58,525 nt of DNA. Source: JBIICI01 sp044238935 (GTDB lineage: Bacteria; Pseudomonadota; Alphaproteobacteria; Micavibrionales; Micavibrionaceae). How positions within the stretch are numbered: position 1 is the stretch's first letter; every line of letters begins with the position of its first letter. The position numbers and the translations under genes are program-made. The notes under the pieces are model-generated. The model had not been told where the DNA came from, searched no databases, and saw nothing but the letters and a program-made list of their open reading frames with translations. This document shows, in pieces, positions 17,784-25,214 of the stretch. The stretch is taken from NCBI GenBank assembly GCA_044238935.1, contig JBIICI010000012.1, positions 1 through 58,525 on the forward strand, given 5' to 3'.

Positions 17784-18642
17784 GTGCATCCTCCCGAACG
17801 CTTTGGCGAATATGGTCGGCTTTTTTCGCCTCCGCGATTAAAATTTCTAAATCAGGAACATCCGTATCCCATTCAATTAAAGTGGGTAAATCCCCAAAAC
17901 GCCGCAGCGCATGCGCATATAAATCCCATGTTTCAGGATAAACCGCATGACCATGCGTATCCAAATAAACAGGATCGCCCAATTCATCATTATTAATTTG
18001 ATAACCTGCCAAATGAAATTGCTGAACAGATTGATTAGCATTAATTTCGTTCACATAATCAATGGCATTATAGCCTAAATTATGGGCGCTTACGATAATA
18101 TTATTTAAATCCAACAATAATCCACACCCTGTTTTTAGGGAGAGCTGGTTTAAAAATTCCATCTCTGTAAAATCCAAATCCTTAAAGGCAAGATAATTAG
18201 ACGGATTTTCAACCAAAATGGGGCGACCAATGAAATCTTGGAATTGATTTACATGATCCACAAAAATGGCCAAAGCCTCTGTTGTAAAGGGAATGGGAAG
18301 TAAATCAGGAACATGCGTGTGGCTATACCCACTCCAGCTTAAATGTTCTGAAACAAAAAGAGGATCAATTTCATCAATTAAGGATTTCAAACGCTGTAAA
18401 TGTGTTTTATCCAAACCATCCGCGCGACCTAAGGATAGCCCAACACCATGCAGGCTTATTTTATACTGTTTTGCCAGATCGCGTAGGTGCTGACGGGGGC
18501 GTCCACCGCCAAAATAATTCTCAGAATGGGCTTCTAAAAAGCCTATTTGGGCTTTTTCATCCAAAAGCATCTGTGCATGCTGGCTTTTTAAACCAATTCC
18601 TGAATCAAATGAAACAGACTTTGTGGGTAAATTGCGTAACAT
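17767..18642 (-). CDS. bufB: DUF692/MNIO multinuclear iron enzyme, bufferin-modifying
   Basis: TIM-barrel non-heme iron oxidase of the family that converts Cys residues of precursor peptides to heterocycles. Probable metal ligands lie in FLEAHSENYFGGG, ISLHGVGLSLG, FVSEHLSWSG, ILVENPSNYL, LLLDLNNIIVSAHN, QFHLAGYQ, YLDTHGHAVYPETW and LIEWDTDVP, all matching the family pattern. The ATG at 18642 has AGGGG at a plausible distance. A TTG at 18672 could add ten residues. It lies between bufA and bufC, the standard bufferin order. Family activity is known for related clusters; activity on this bufA is inferred. Confidence 0.92.
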   Translation of the reverse strand: MLRNLPTKSVSFDSGIGLKSQHAQMLLDEKAQIGFLEAHSENYFGGGRPRQHLRDLAKQYKISLHGVGLSLGRADGLDKTHLQRLKSLIDEIDPLFVSEHLSWSGYSHTHVPDLLPIPFTTEALAIFVDHVNQFQDFIGRPILVENPSNYLAFKDLDFTEMEFLNQLSLKTGCGLLLDLNNIIVSAHNLGYNAIDYVNEINANQSVQQFHLAGYQINNDELGDPVYLDTHGHAVYPETWDLYAHALRRFGDLPTLIEWDTDVPDLEILIAEAKKADHIRQSVREDAHVRVA

Positions 18643-18696
18643 GACAGATGCCCCTGAACGATCTTTTATCAAACTTCTTTTTACAATGGCGATTGC

Positions 18697-18951
18697 TTAT
18701 TCAACAACAGTTCCATTGACGATTTTAGCACATGTGCCTTCAGGAACAGAAACCCACTCCGCTGCATCAGCATCTGTTTTTGATTGACCTGCACAGCTGT
18801 GGCTGCCGGCTTTACAGTCATTTTGACCCGCTTTCACGATACCTGCACATTTTTCTGTGCCTTCTGCGTGCGCAGCGGAGCTCATTAAAGACGCACCAGC
18901 AACAAAACTCGCTAAAGCAGCAACAGCCAATAAAGGTTTAGTATATTTCAT
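18697..18951 (-). CDS. bufA: BufA1-type bufferin precursor (DUF2282), periplasmic copper-binding peptide
   Basis: Small exported protein of 84 residues. The signal peptide is LLAVAALASFVAGASLMSSAAHA, and the mature part carries four Cys in the family pattern EKCAGI...NDCKAGSHSCAGQ...EGTCAKIV. In Caulobacter, bufferins of this type are modified at Cys by the DUF692 enzyme and buffer copper in the periplasm. The ATG at 18951 is chosen because AAGGA lies about ten bases upstream and the signal peptide begins there. It is the first gene of the leftward operon. A GTAACC...CGTA promoter box on its strand lies about 75 bp upstream. Confidence 0.9.
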   Translation of the reverse strand: MKYTKPLLAVAALASFVAGASLMSSAAHAEGTEKCAGIVKAGQNDCKAGSHSCAGQSKTDADAAEWVSVPEGTCAKIVNGTVVE

Positions 18952-19023
18952 AGTATAATTTCCTTTTTTTAATATATTAAAGATAAAGAGTGTGAATGAA
19001 TTTTGTTCATTGACCAACACTAA

Positions 19024-19048
19024 TACGCCCCACAATCAAAAAGGTTAC
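19024..19048 (-). promoter_or_regulatory. SigF-type ECF promoter of the bufABC operon
   Basis: On the minus strand GTAACC (19048-19043) is followed after 15 bases by CGTA (19027-19024). The Caulobacter SigF consensus is GTAACC, about 16 bases, CGAA. The predicted transcript would start near 19016, leaving a leader of roughly 65 nt before bufA. The consensus is from memory of the published regulon; the match is direct. Confidence 0.7.
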
Positions 19049-19080
19049 ACATTTTTAAAATTATTTTTAAAATTATTTTT

Positions 19081-19106
19081 GTAACCAAAATACCGGAACA
19101 AACGTA
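19081..19106 (+). promoter_or_regulatory. SigF-type ECF promoter of the sigma factor operon
   Basis: GTAACC (19081-19086), 16 bases, CGTA (19103-19106): the same two boxes as the bufA promoter, facing the other way. Between the two -35 boxes are 32 bp of A/T with a repeated ATTTTTAAAATT unit. The sigma gene's ATG at 19119 is only 12 bases after the -10 box, so the transcript would be nearly leaderless. Autoregulation is implied. Confidence 0.72.
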
Positions 19107-19118
19107 TAGTATTGTATC

Positions 19119-19694
19119 ATGACACAGCAATATCAAAAATGGGATTCCAAAAAATGGGATCAATGGATGCAAGACGCCCTGAACGGAGATCAGGTTGCCT
19201 ATCATCATTTATTGAATGATATACAATCATGGCTGTTTTCTTATTTCAAAAAACGCCTTTCCCCCAGCGCCGTCGATGATTTAATCCAAGAAACATTAAT
19301 GAGCATTCACGCCAAACGGCATACATTTGATCCACAATATCCGTGTGGGGTCTGGGTTGCCGCCATTGCACGCCATCGTTGGATTGATTATATGCGCAAA
19401 ACATTACGCCATATTCATGTGGAAATTGATGATAATGTCATCCCCTTCCCCTGTCATAAGACACAGGAAAAAATTGAACAAGATGCAGCAGATTATGATC
19501 TGCAAAATTTATTAAATCAAATTCCAGTTGCGCAGGCCAATATTATCAAGATGGTCAAGCTCAAGGAAATGAGCCTAGCAGATGTATCCCAAGAAACAGG
19601 GCACAGTGTTGCATCCATAAAAATTATGGTTCACCGTGGCATGAAAAAAATGATCAGCCTTGCGGCAAAGGCAGAAAAAGAACAAAGGTGGTAA
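19119..19694 (+). CDS. sigF: ECF sigma factor, SigF-like
   Basis: The 191-residue protein has sigma region 2 (LLNDIQSWLFSYFKKRLSPSAVDDLIQETLMSIHAKRHTF, WVAAIARHRWIDYMRK) and region 4 (LLNQIPVAQANIIKMVKLKEMSLADVSQETGHSVASIKIMVHRGMKKM). The neighbouring DUF1109 anti-sigma factor and the bufferin operon match the SigF/NrsF group of Caulobacter, which responds to heavy metals and oxidants. No ribosome site precedes the ATG, consistent with the very short predicted leader. An internal ATG at 19167 is less likely because it would shorten region 2. The stop is one base before nrsF. Confidence 0.88.
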   Translation: MTQQYQKWDSKKWDQWMQDALNGDQVAYHHLLNDIQSWLFSYFKKRLSPSAVDDLIQETLMSIHAKRHTFDPQYPCGVWVAAIARHRWIDYMRKTLRHIHVEIDDNVIPFPCHKTQEKIEQDAADYDLQNLLNQIPVAQANIIKMVKLKEMSLADVSQETGHSVASIKIMVHRGMKKMISLAAKAEKEQRW

Positions 19695-19695
19695 A

Positions 19696-20331
19696 ATGAC
19701 AAATAATCAATTAATCAATGATCTGGTATCCGACCTAAAACCCCGTAAAGCATTGAGCAATACAAAGTTTTGGCAATATATCTTTATGTGTTTTGTTATT
19801 GTATCCAGTTTGATTTTAGGAATATTGGGCATTCGTGCAGATTATATGGACGCTATGGCAAAAGGATCTATGTTCTGGAAACCCGCTATTTTCCTATGTG
19901 CAGGCATCGGAACAATGGGAATGGTGATTGATCTGTCCCGTCCTATGGGTCGTATTAAATGGGGACGCATTGGCTTATTAGGCGCCGCGTTTCTGATTAG
20001 TATTTTACAATATTTTCATCAAATCAATCTGCCTGATCTATTTAACCAATTCCGCCAAGATGATCGTGCCTTTTGCTTTTCAATCATCTTAATCGGCGGT
20101 GCAATAGGGTTAGTGAGTGTTTGGCAGCTTTGGTTAAAGCACACAGCCTCCAGCGCACCACAACTCTTAGGCGCTTTATCCGGATTTGGGGCGGGATGCT
20201 TTGCCGCCACCGCCTATGCATTGCATTGTGACAAAGATGAAATTATCTATGTCTTTGTCTATTATGGTTTGAGCTTGCTTATTCTGACGGGGCTTGGGTT
20301 TTTCATGGGGAAACGCGTCCTGAAATGGTAA
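19696..20331 (+). CDS. nrsF: NrsF-like membrane anti-sigma factor (DUF1109)
   Basis: The 211-residue product has six predicted membrane helices, beginning after a 25-residue cytoplasmic segment MTNNQLINDLVSDLKPRKAL. This is the DUF1109 layout, whose N-terminus binds the cognate sigma factor. Cys residues lie in PAIFLCAGIG and in GAGCFAATAYALHCDKDE; conserved Cys of Caulobacter NrsF are required for its sensing role. The ATG at 19696 has AAAGGTGG just upstream and starts one base after the sigma gene. NrsF is expected to hold the sigma factor at the membrane until metal stress. Confidence 0.87.
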   Translation: MTNNQLINDLVSDLKPRKALSNTKFWQYIFMCFVIVSSLILGILGIRADYMDAMAKGSMFWKPAIFLCAGIGTMGMVIDLSRPMGRIKWGRIGLLGAAFLISILQYFHQINLPDLFNQFRQDDRAFCFSIILIGGAIGLVSVWQLWLKHTASSAPQLLGALSGFGAGCFAATAYALHCDKDEIIYVFVYYGLSLLILTGLGFFMGKRVLKW

Positions 20332-20356
20332 TTATTTTTTAAAGAAAGTCTATATT

Positions 20357-20842
20357 ATGAACAGACGGTTTTTTCTAAAATCAACGATTACAGCAAGTTT
20401 TTTGACAACGCTTGCTCTTTTCTCATTGCGCCATCGAATTTGGGCAAGTGATACGGCTGATTTGATCAAAACCAACGATCAATGGCGAAAAATTCTGACG
20501 CCGCAACAATATCATGTCTTGAGAGAAGAAGGAACAGAACGCCCCTTTTCTAGCCCTCTTAATGATGAAAAACGTGCGGGTATCTTTGCCTGTGTGGCCT
20601 GTGATCTCCCCCTCTTTGAATCAAAGATGAAATATAATAGCGGCACAGGCTGGCCAAGTTTTTTTGACCATATCAAGGGCAACCTAGAAACCAAACAAGA
20701 TTTCACCTTGATTGCACCACGCACAGAATATCATTGCACACGCTGCGGCGGGCATCACGGGCATGTTTTTGATGATGGTCCCGCCCCAACAGGATTACGC
20801 TATTGTAATAATGGAGTCGCGTTAAAATTTATAGCTTCATGA
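20357..20842 (+). CDS. msrB: Tat-exported peptide-methionine (R)-S-oxide reductase MsrB
   Basis: Reduces methionine-R-sulfoxide in proteins. The MsrB domain begins near residue 35 (NDQWRKILTPQQYHVLREEGTE). It has the zinc-binding pairs CVAC and CTRC, NSGTGWPSFFD, HHGHVFDDGPAPTG, and the catalytic Cys in RYCNNGVAL. The first 30 residues form an export signal with a twin-arginine motif, NRRFFLKS, and a hydrophobic run, so the enzyme should act in the periplasm. It lies 25 bp after nrsF and 23 bp before the DipZ-like gene, which suggests one operon. The usual periplasmic MsrPQ system is not seen here. Confidence 0.93.
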   Translation: MNRRFFLKSTITASFLTTLALFSLRHRIWASDTADLIKTNDQWRKILTPQQYHVLREEGTERPFSSPLNDEKRAGIFACVACDLPLFESKMKYNSGTGWPSFFDHIKGNLETKQDFTLIAPRTEYHCTRCGGHHGHVFDDGPAPTGLRYCNNGVALKFIAS

Positions 20843-20865
20843 ATAGATAAAAAGGACATTTCACC

Positions 20866-22503
20866 ATGAACATGCTTATTCAACCGATCTTAGCTTTTGC
20901 TGAGGGCATTGCGCTGATTTTATCACCTTGCATCTTACCCATATTGCCATTGATCTTATCCAGCTCTTTAGAGGGAGGGAAAAACCGCCCCTTTGGAATT
21001 ATTGTGGGCTTTGTCTTGGCTTTCAGCATGTTTGCCCTTGCTTCTCGACAATTGGTAAGTGCGTTAGGAATTGATCCTGCCATCATTCAAATGGGATCTT
21101 TAATCTTATTGGCCTTCTTTGGCCTAACCCTTTTATCCAACCGATTATCCGATAAATTCCAAAATTTAACCGCTGGAATCGCGAATATAGGCGGACTTCA
21201 ATCAAAAACAGGCCATAAAAATGGATTTTTCAGCGGTATCATCATTGGGGGCTTAATTGGCCTAATCTGGACACCCTGTGCAGGGCCTATCTTAGCTGCG
21301 GTCTTAGTCCAAGTGATTTTACAAGAAAGCCACTTTTCCAGCATCTTTATCGTTTTATCTTTTGCATTCGGCGCATCGCTACCGATGCTCATAATCGCCC
21401 TGACGGGCAGAAAGGTTTTAAATAAAATGACATTTCTTTATACACACGCCCATCTTATTCGCAAAATATTCGGGGTTATTATCCTTATTTCCGTTGGGTT
21501 TTTAGCAACGAATGCCTATGCCAAATTATCACTCTTTACACAAAATGACACCACCCAAGAAACGCCCGCCTCCGCATTAAAGGATGGATTAGACACACCC
21601 TACCCCGCCCCTGATTTAGTGGGATTACAACAATGGATGAATAGCAATCCCTTAACATTGGAATCCTTAAAAGGCAAAGTGGTCTTAATCGATTTTTGGA
21701 CATATTCTTGCGTGAATTGCGTGCGTACCTTACCCCATATCACGCAATGGGATGAAAAATATCGCGATGCAGGATTGGTCGTGATTGGGATACATGCCCC
21801 AGAATTTGATTTTGAGAAAAATCCCAATAATGTCAAAGTCGCCCTTACAAAGCACACTATAAAATATCCCGTTGCTTTGGATAATGATTTTCAAACATGG
21901 CGCAATTATAATAATCGTTACTGGCCTGCGCATTATTTAATCAACAAGGATGGTCAAGTTGTCTATACGCATTTTGGGGAAGGACATTATGATACAACCG
22001 AAAATAATATCCGCTTTCTATTGGGGCTTGATCAATCCGCCAAAGCTGAAATACCACAAGAATTTTCCAGCAATCAAACACCAGAAACCTATTTAGGCTA
22101 TGATCGCGCCGAACGATTGGATAATCAAATCATCATTCAAGATGTGGCGGATAAACCAAGTCAATATACATTCCCTGTCAATCTGCCCAATGATCATTGG
22201 GGATTAAGCGGTCAATGGATCATGAGCAAAGATCACATCACCGCCCAAGATGCCCATGCGTCCTTAAGGCTAAATTTCACCGCCAAAAAAGTCTTCTTAG
22301 TCTTAGGCAGCGCCACAGAAAAGCCGATGACAATTCATCTAAAGTTAAATGGAAAACCCCTTGAGAAAAACCAAGGAACATTGATCATTAAAGACCATAA
22401 TTTGTATGAATTGGTTGATCAAGGTGAAACAAAAACCAGCCTATTGGAAATCACCACAGACAATAAAGGCTTAGAAGCCTATGCCTTTACTTTTGGTGAA
22501 TGA
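20866..22503 (+). CDS. DipZ-like protein: CcdA membrane domain, thioredoxin and C-terminal domain
   Basis: The 545-residue fusion starts with a CcdA-type membrane domain (about 1-225). It contains the two transport Cys in LILSPCILPILPL and IWTPCAGPIL. A periplasmic thioredoxin-like domain follows (about 245-385) with VLIDFWTYSCVNCVRTLPH, active site CVNC. The final 150 residues are a beta-rich domain typical of DipZ. Such proteins carry electrons from cytoplasmic thioredoxin across the membrane to periplasmic targets. Its place directly after the exported msrB suggests that it reduces MsrB. It converges on rpoH with an 11-bp gap. Confidence 0.9.
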   Translation: MNMLIQPILAFAEGIALILSPCILPILPLILSSSLEGGKNRPFGIIVGFVLAFSMFALASRQLVSALGIDPAIIQMGSLILLAFFGLTLLSNRLSDKFQNLTAGIANIGGLQSKTGHKNGFFSGIIIGGLIGLIWTPCAGPILAAVLVQVILQESHFSSIFIVLSFAFGASLPMLIIALTGRKVLNKMTFLYTHAHLIRKIFGVIILISVGFLATNAYAKLSLFTQNDTTQETPASALKDGLDTPYPAPDLVGLQQWMNSNPLTLESLKGKVVLIDFWTYSCVNCVRTLPHITQWDEKYRDAGLVVIGIHAPEFDFEKNPNNVKVALTKHTIKYPVALDNDFQTWRNYNNRYWPAHYLINKDGQVVYTHFGEGHYDTTENNIRFLLGLDQSAKAEIPQEFSSNQTPETYLGYDRAERLDNQIIIQDVADKPSQYTFPVNLPNDHWGLSGQWIMSKDHITAQDAHASLRLNFTAKKVFLVLGSATEKPMTIHLKLNGKPLEKNQGTLIIKDHNLYELVDQGETKTSLLEITTDNKGLEAYAFTFGE

Positions 22504-22514
22504 GTTTTTTTGAT

Positions 22515-23393
22515 TCACGCCACATCAGAAAGCTGAAAGCCTGAGGATAAAATCGAGTCCTTTAATTTTGACATGGCTTTTTTCTCAATTTGACGGACAC
22601 GCTCTTTGCTGATCCCTAATTCTTCGCCCAGAAATTCCAAGGTGACAGCGTCATAGCTTAAGTGACGCTTGGTCACAATTTCTTTTTCCCGTGCATTGAG
22701 TTGTGATAGGGCACTATTCAACCACGCAGATCGCGCCTCAGCCGTTTTAATGTTTGTGATGACCTCTTCGGGGTTGTCACGATCATCGGCTAACATAGAT
22801 TGCCAATCTTGTTCGCCATCATCGCCAATCATGTTATTCAAAGAAGAGTCGCCTCCGTATAAACGGGCTTCCATGGATTCGACTTCACTGACCTTAACCC
22901 CCAATTCTTCGGCGATTTTATGACGGCTATCGTGATCCATTTTATCAACTTCAACAGAGCCTTCGATTTTTGATTTTAAACGGCGTAAATTGAAAAACAG
23001 GCTTTTTTGTGCCGCCGTCGTACCTGTACGGACAATTGACCAATTGCGCAACACATAATCCTGAATGCTGGAACGTATCCACCATGTGGCATAGGTTGAA
23101 AAACGCAGCTCCCGCTCTGGTTCAAAACGATTGGCAGCATACATCAGGCCAATATTGCCCTCTTGGATTAAATCACCTGTGGGTAAACCATAATTTTTAA
23201 ATTTCTTGGCGATAGACACCACCAAACGGCGATAGGATGTAACCAATTCATGCAGGGCTTTTTCATCATGCTGATCGCGCCAGCGCGTGGCTAAATCCAA
23301 CTCATGATCACGCTCTAAGATCGGTTCATTCATTGAAATACGAATATAATCTGAATTTGCTTTTTGTGTTTGAACGTCGTCAATATTGGCCAT
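22515..23393 (-). CDS. rpoH: RNA polymerase heat-shock sigma factor RpoH
   Basis: Sigma-32, which directs transcription of chaperone and protease genes. Region 2 includes LVVSIAKKFKNYGLPTGDLIQEGNIGLMYAANRFEPERELRFSTYATWWIRSSIQDYVLRNWS. The RpoH box is QKSLFFNLRR. Region 4 is ALSQLNAREKEIVTKRHL to ELGISKERVRQIEKKAMSKLK. The ATG at 23393 is chosen because AGAGG lies eight bases upstream; this gives 292 residues, the usual length. Codons further upstream encode a Phe/Tyr-rich stretch unlike the family. A short inverted-end repeat lies upstream at 23493-23628. Confidence 0.96.
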   Translation of the reverse strand: MANIDDVQTQKANSDYIRISMNEPILERDHELDLATRWRDQHDEKALHELVTSYRRLVVSIAKKFKNYGLPTGDLIQEGNIGLMYAANRFEPERELRFSTYATWWIRSSIQDYVLRNWSIVRTGTTAAQKSLFFNLRRLKSKIEGSVEVDKMDHDSRHKIAEELGVKVSEVESMEARLYGGDSSLNNMIGDDGEQDWQSMLADDRDNPEEVITNIKTAEARSAWLNSALSQLNAREKEIVTKRHLSYDAVTLEFLGEELGISKERVRQIEKKAMSKLKDSILSSGFQLSDVA

Positions 23394-23492
23394 TTTCATA
23401 TCCTCTATTATTACATCATCACGATAAATGTACTGTAAAAGGAAATAAAGGCAAAAACAAGACAAAAATAGTCTTATTTATGCTTTTTTGCA

Positions 23493-23628
23493 GAAGCCTT
23501 AAGCAAAAGTGGATAAGATGCAAGGAATAAGAAGCACAGAACCGTAAGCGTACATTGAAGCACAGCGGATTCGAGTATCGCAATGACGCAGCAGATTGCC
23601 AAAAGATGGGCGTTTGCTTAAGGGCTTC
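23493..23628. repeat. Short dispersed-type element with inverted ends
   Basis: GAAGCCTTAAGCAAAAG (23493-23509) and TTTGCTTAAGGGCTTC (23613-23628) are near-perfect inverted ends around about 100 bp. The interior contains ACCGTAAGCGTAC and GTATCGCAATGACGCAGCAGATTGCC. No open frame is present. The layout is that of a small non-coding mobile or repetitive element. Its right end overlaps the first base of the stop codon of the FAD oxidoreductase gene. No second copy was noticed in this window. Confidence 0.6.
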
Positions 23629-24632
23629 TATATTAATTCTTCAATAATCGCGCGCGCGCTTGTAAACGCCGACTCAATTGTGCCTTGACCTGTCCAGTCC
23701 CCGCCGATAAAGGCTGTATGACACGGGCTTTGTAAAAAAGGATGTGAGAGTGTAAAGCTGGCGTTTTTATTGGGCTGATGTTCTGTGGCCGCATAACGCC
23801 AACGATGCAGGCTGACATGATCACAATCTTTTTCCGCATGCGGAAATATTTTCTGAACCGCTTGGTGCATGGTTTTTTTAAGTTGATCTTGATCGGCATC
23901 CATCAATTTTTCTGCCCATTCATTGCCTGCATGCACAATCAAGGATGGGTGCGTTTGCTCCCGCCCTGATTTCAACTGATTAAAGCACCCCCACGCTGCA
24001 GGAACATTGGAATCATGCACATGAAAGGCTTGCCATTCAGGCATGATCATATCGCTTTTAAATCCCAGCATCAGGCTGTAACAGCCCAGCATTTTCACGC
24101 TTTCCATTTGCGCCGTCATATGGGGAAATAACGCCGCCGCTTGCGGTGCAGGGGCGGTACAAATCACAAAATCAAAATCATCATAAATTGTGCCGGCTTT
24201 ATCGACAAGTTGCCATTTTTTACCCTGTTTCGAAATGGTTTCAATATGGGTTTGCAATAGAATCTTATCTTCCCATCCCATACACAGCGCCTTGCAAAAA
24301 TAGTTCATTTTTGGCAAGGCGATATAATGCGTATAATCCCATTTTTTAATCATTCCCTTGGATTTGGCACGGTCAAAAAATAAAATATCTGGATTCCATT
24401 TTTGAACCACACCGCCATGAATCCAAGAAAAGATAAAATTCTGAAATGCCTTTGTGCGTGCTGTAAAAAATTGCGCTCCATGATCAAACTGCCACGGATC
24501 CGCATAACGCGTGGACATACGCCCCCCAACGCCACGGGCTTTTTCAAAAACGGTTACATCATATTTATGGCGCAGCGCATGGGCGGCAACCAAGCCACAA
24601 AAACCTGCCCCAAGGATGGCTATTTTCTGCAT
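23628..24632 (-). CDS. FAD/NAD(P)-dependent oxidoreductase, renalase/amine-oxidase-like
   Basis: The 334-residue protein begins with a dinucleotide-binding motif, KIAILGAGFCGLVAAHAL, followed by FEKARGVGGRMSTRY and FDHGAQFFTAR, the FAD-contact signature of amine-oxidase/renalase-like flavoproteins. Near the C-terminus FIGGDWTGQGTIESAFTSARAI is the second FAD-binding segment. The substrate is not predictable. The last codons lie against an inverted-end repeat that contributes the first base of its stop codon on the plus strand. It begins 3 bp after the thioredoxin-like gene ends, so it may be co-transcribed with the cytochrome c genes. Confidence 0.88.
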   Translation of the reverse strand: MQKIAILGAGFCGLVAAHALRHKYDVTVFEKARGVGGRMSTRYADPWQFDHGAQFFTARTKAFQNFIFSWIHGGVVQKWNPDILFFDRAKSKGMIKKWDYTHYIALPKMNYFCKALCMGWEDKILLQTHIETISKQGKKWQLVDKAGTIYDDFDFVICTAPAPQAAALFPHMTAQMESVKMLGCYSLMLGFKSDMIMPEWQAFHVHDSNVPAAWGCFNQLKSGREQTHPSLIVHAGNEWAEKLMDADQDQLKKTMHQAVQKIFPHAEKDCDHVSLHRWRYAATEHQPNKNASFTLSHPFLQSPCHTAFIGGDWTGQGTIESAFTSARAIIEELI

Positions 24633-24635
24633 GAA

Positions 24636-25214
24636 TTATAATCCTTTGCACTGTTTAATTTTTTGCGCAATCTGTGTTCCTATATCACCAATGATTTTCT
24701 GGCAAATTTCACCATTGGGACGAATCAAATAGCTTTCGGGCAATTGATAGCTCTTCCACAAATTAGCGGTGATCTTACGATCTGTATCATGAATAATAAG
24801 AATATTTGGTAAATTTTCTAAACGCTGCATCTCAGGTTTTTTGAGGAAATTTTGAATTTTCTCAAGGGTACGATCACTGGATAATAATAAAAATATCATA
24901 TCAGGGTTTTCTTTTGCCTGATTAAGAATCAAGGGCATTTCTGCCACACAGGGCGGACACCAGCTTGCCCAAAAATTGATAAAAACAGCCCTACCTTTAA
25001 ACGCGGCTAGATGATTTTTTTGCCCCTTAATATCCGTAAACTCAAAATCAGGCGCACGCCCTAATAATGTATGATCTTGATCAATGACCTCAACGGGTAC
25101 GTTTTTGATATTGGGGATTTTTGATGACTGTATCTGTTTTTCCGCCTGACAAAAGGATAGGATTAACAACGCTGTAATCGATATAAAAAATAAGATTAAG
25201 ACTCGAAAATTCAT
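24636..25214 (-). CDS. TlpA/ResA-like periplasmic thioredoxin
   Basis: The 192-residue protein has an N-terminal membrane anchor (FRVLILFFISITALLILSFC) and a redoxin domain with the active site FINFWASWCPPCVAEMP. It should keep apocytochrome c heme-binding Cys reduced for the adjacent System II synthetase, as ResA or CcsX does; this role is inferred from context. The anchor ends in LSFCQAE. A Phe before the Cys argues against a true lipobox. Its ATG overlaps the stop codon of ccsBA by four bases (ATGA), a sign of translational coupling. Confidence 0.88.
   Translation of the reverse strand: MNFRVLILFFISITALLILSFCQAEKQIQSSKIPNIKNVPVEVIDQDHTLLGRAPDFEFTDIKGQKNHLAAFKGRAVFINFWASWCPPCVAEMPLILNQAKENPDMIFLLLSSDRTLEKIQNFLKKPEMQRLENLPNILIIHDTDRKITANLWKSYQLPESYLIRPNGEICQKIIGDIGTQIAQKIKQCKGL

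Noticed and set aside
24636..25214. Lipoprotein signal in the TlpA-like protein
   Set aside because: The Cys is preceded by Ser-Phe, which does not fit the lipobox; a simple membrane anchor is more likely.
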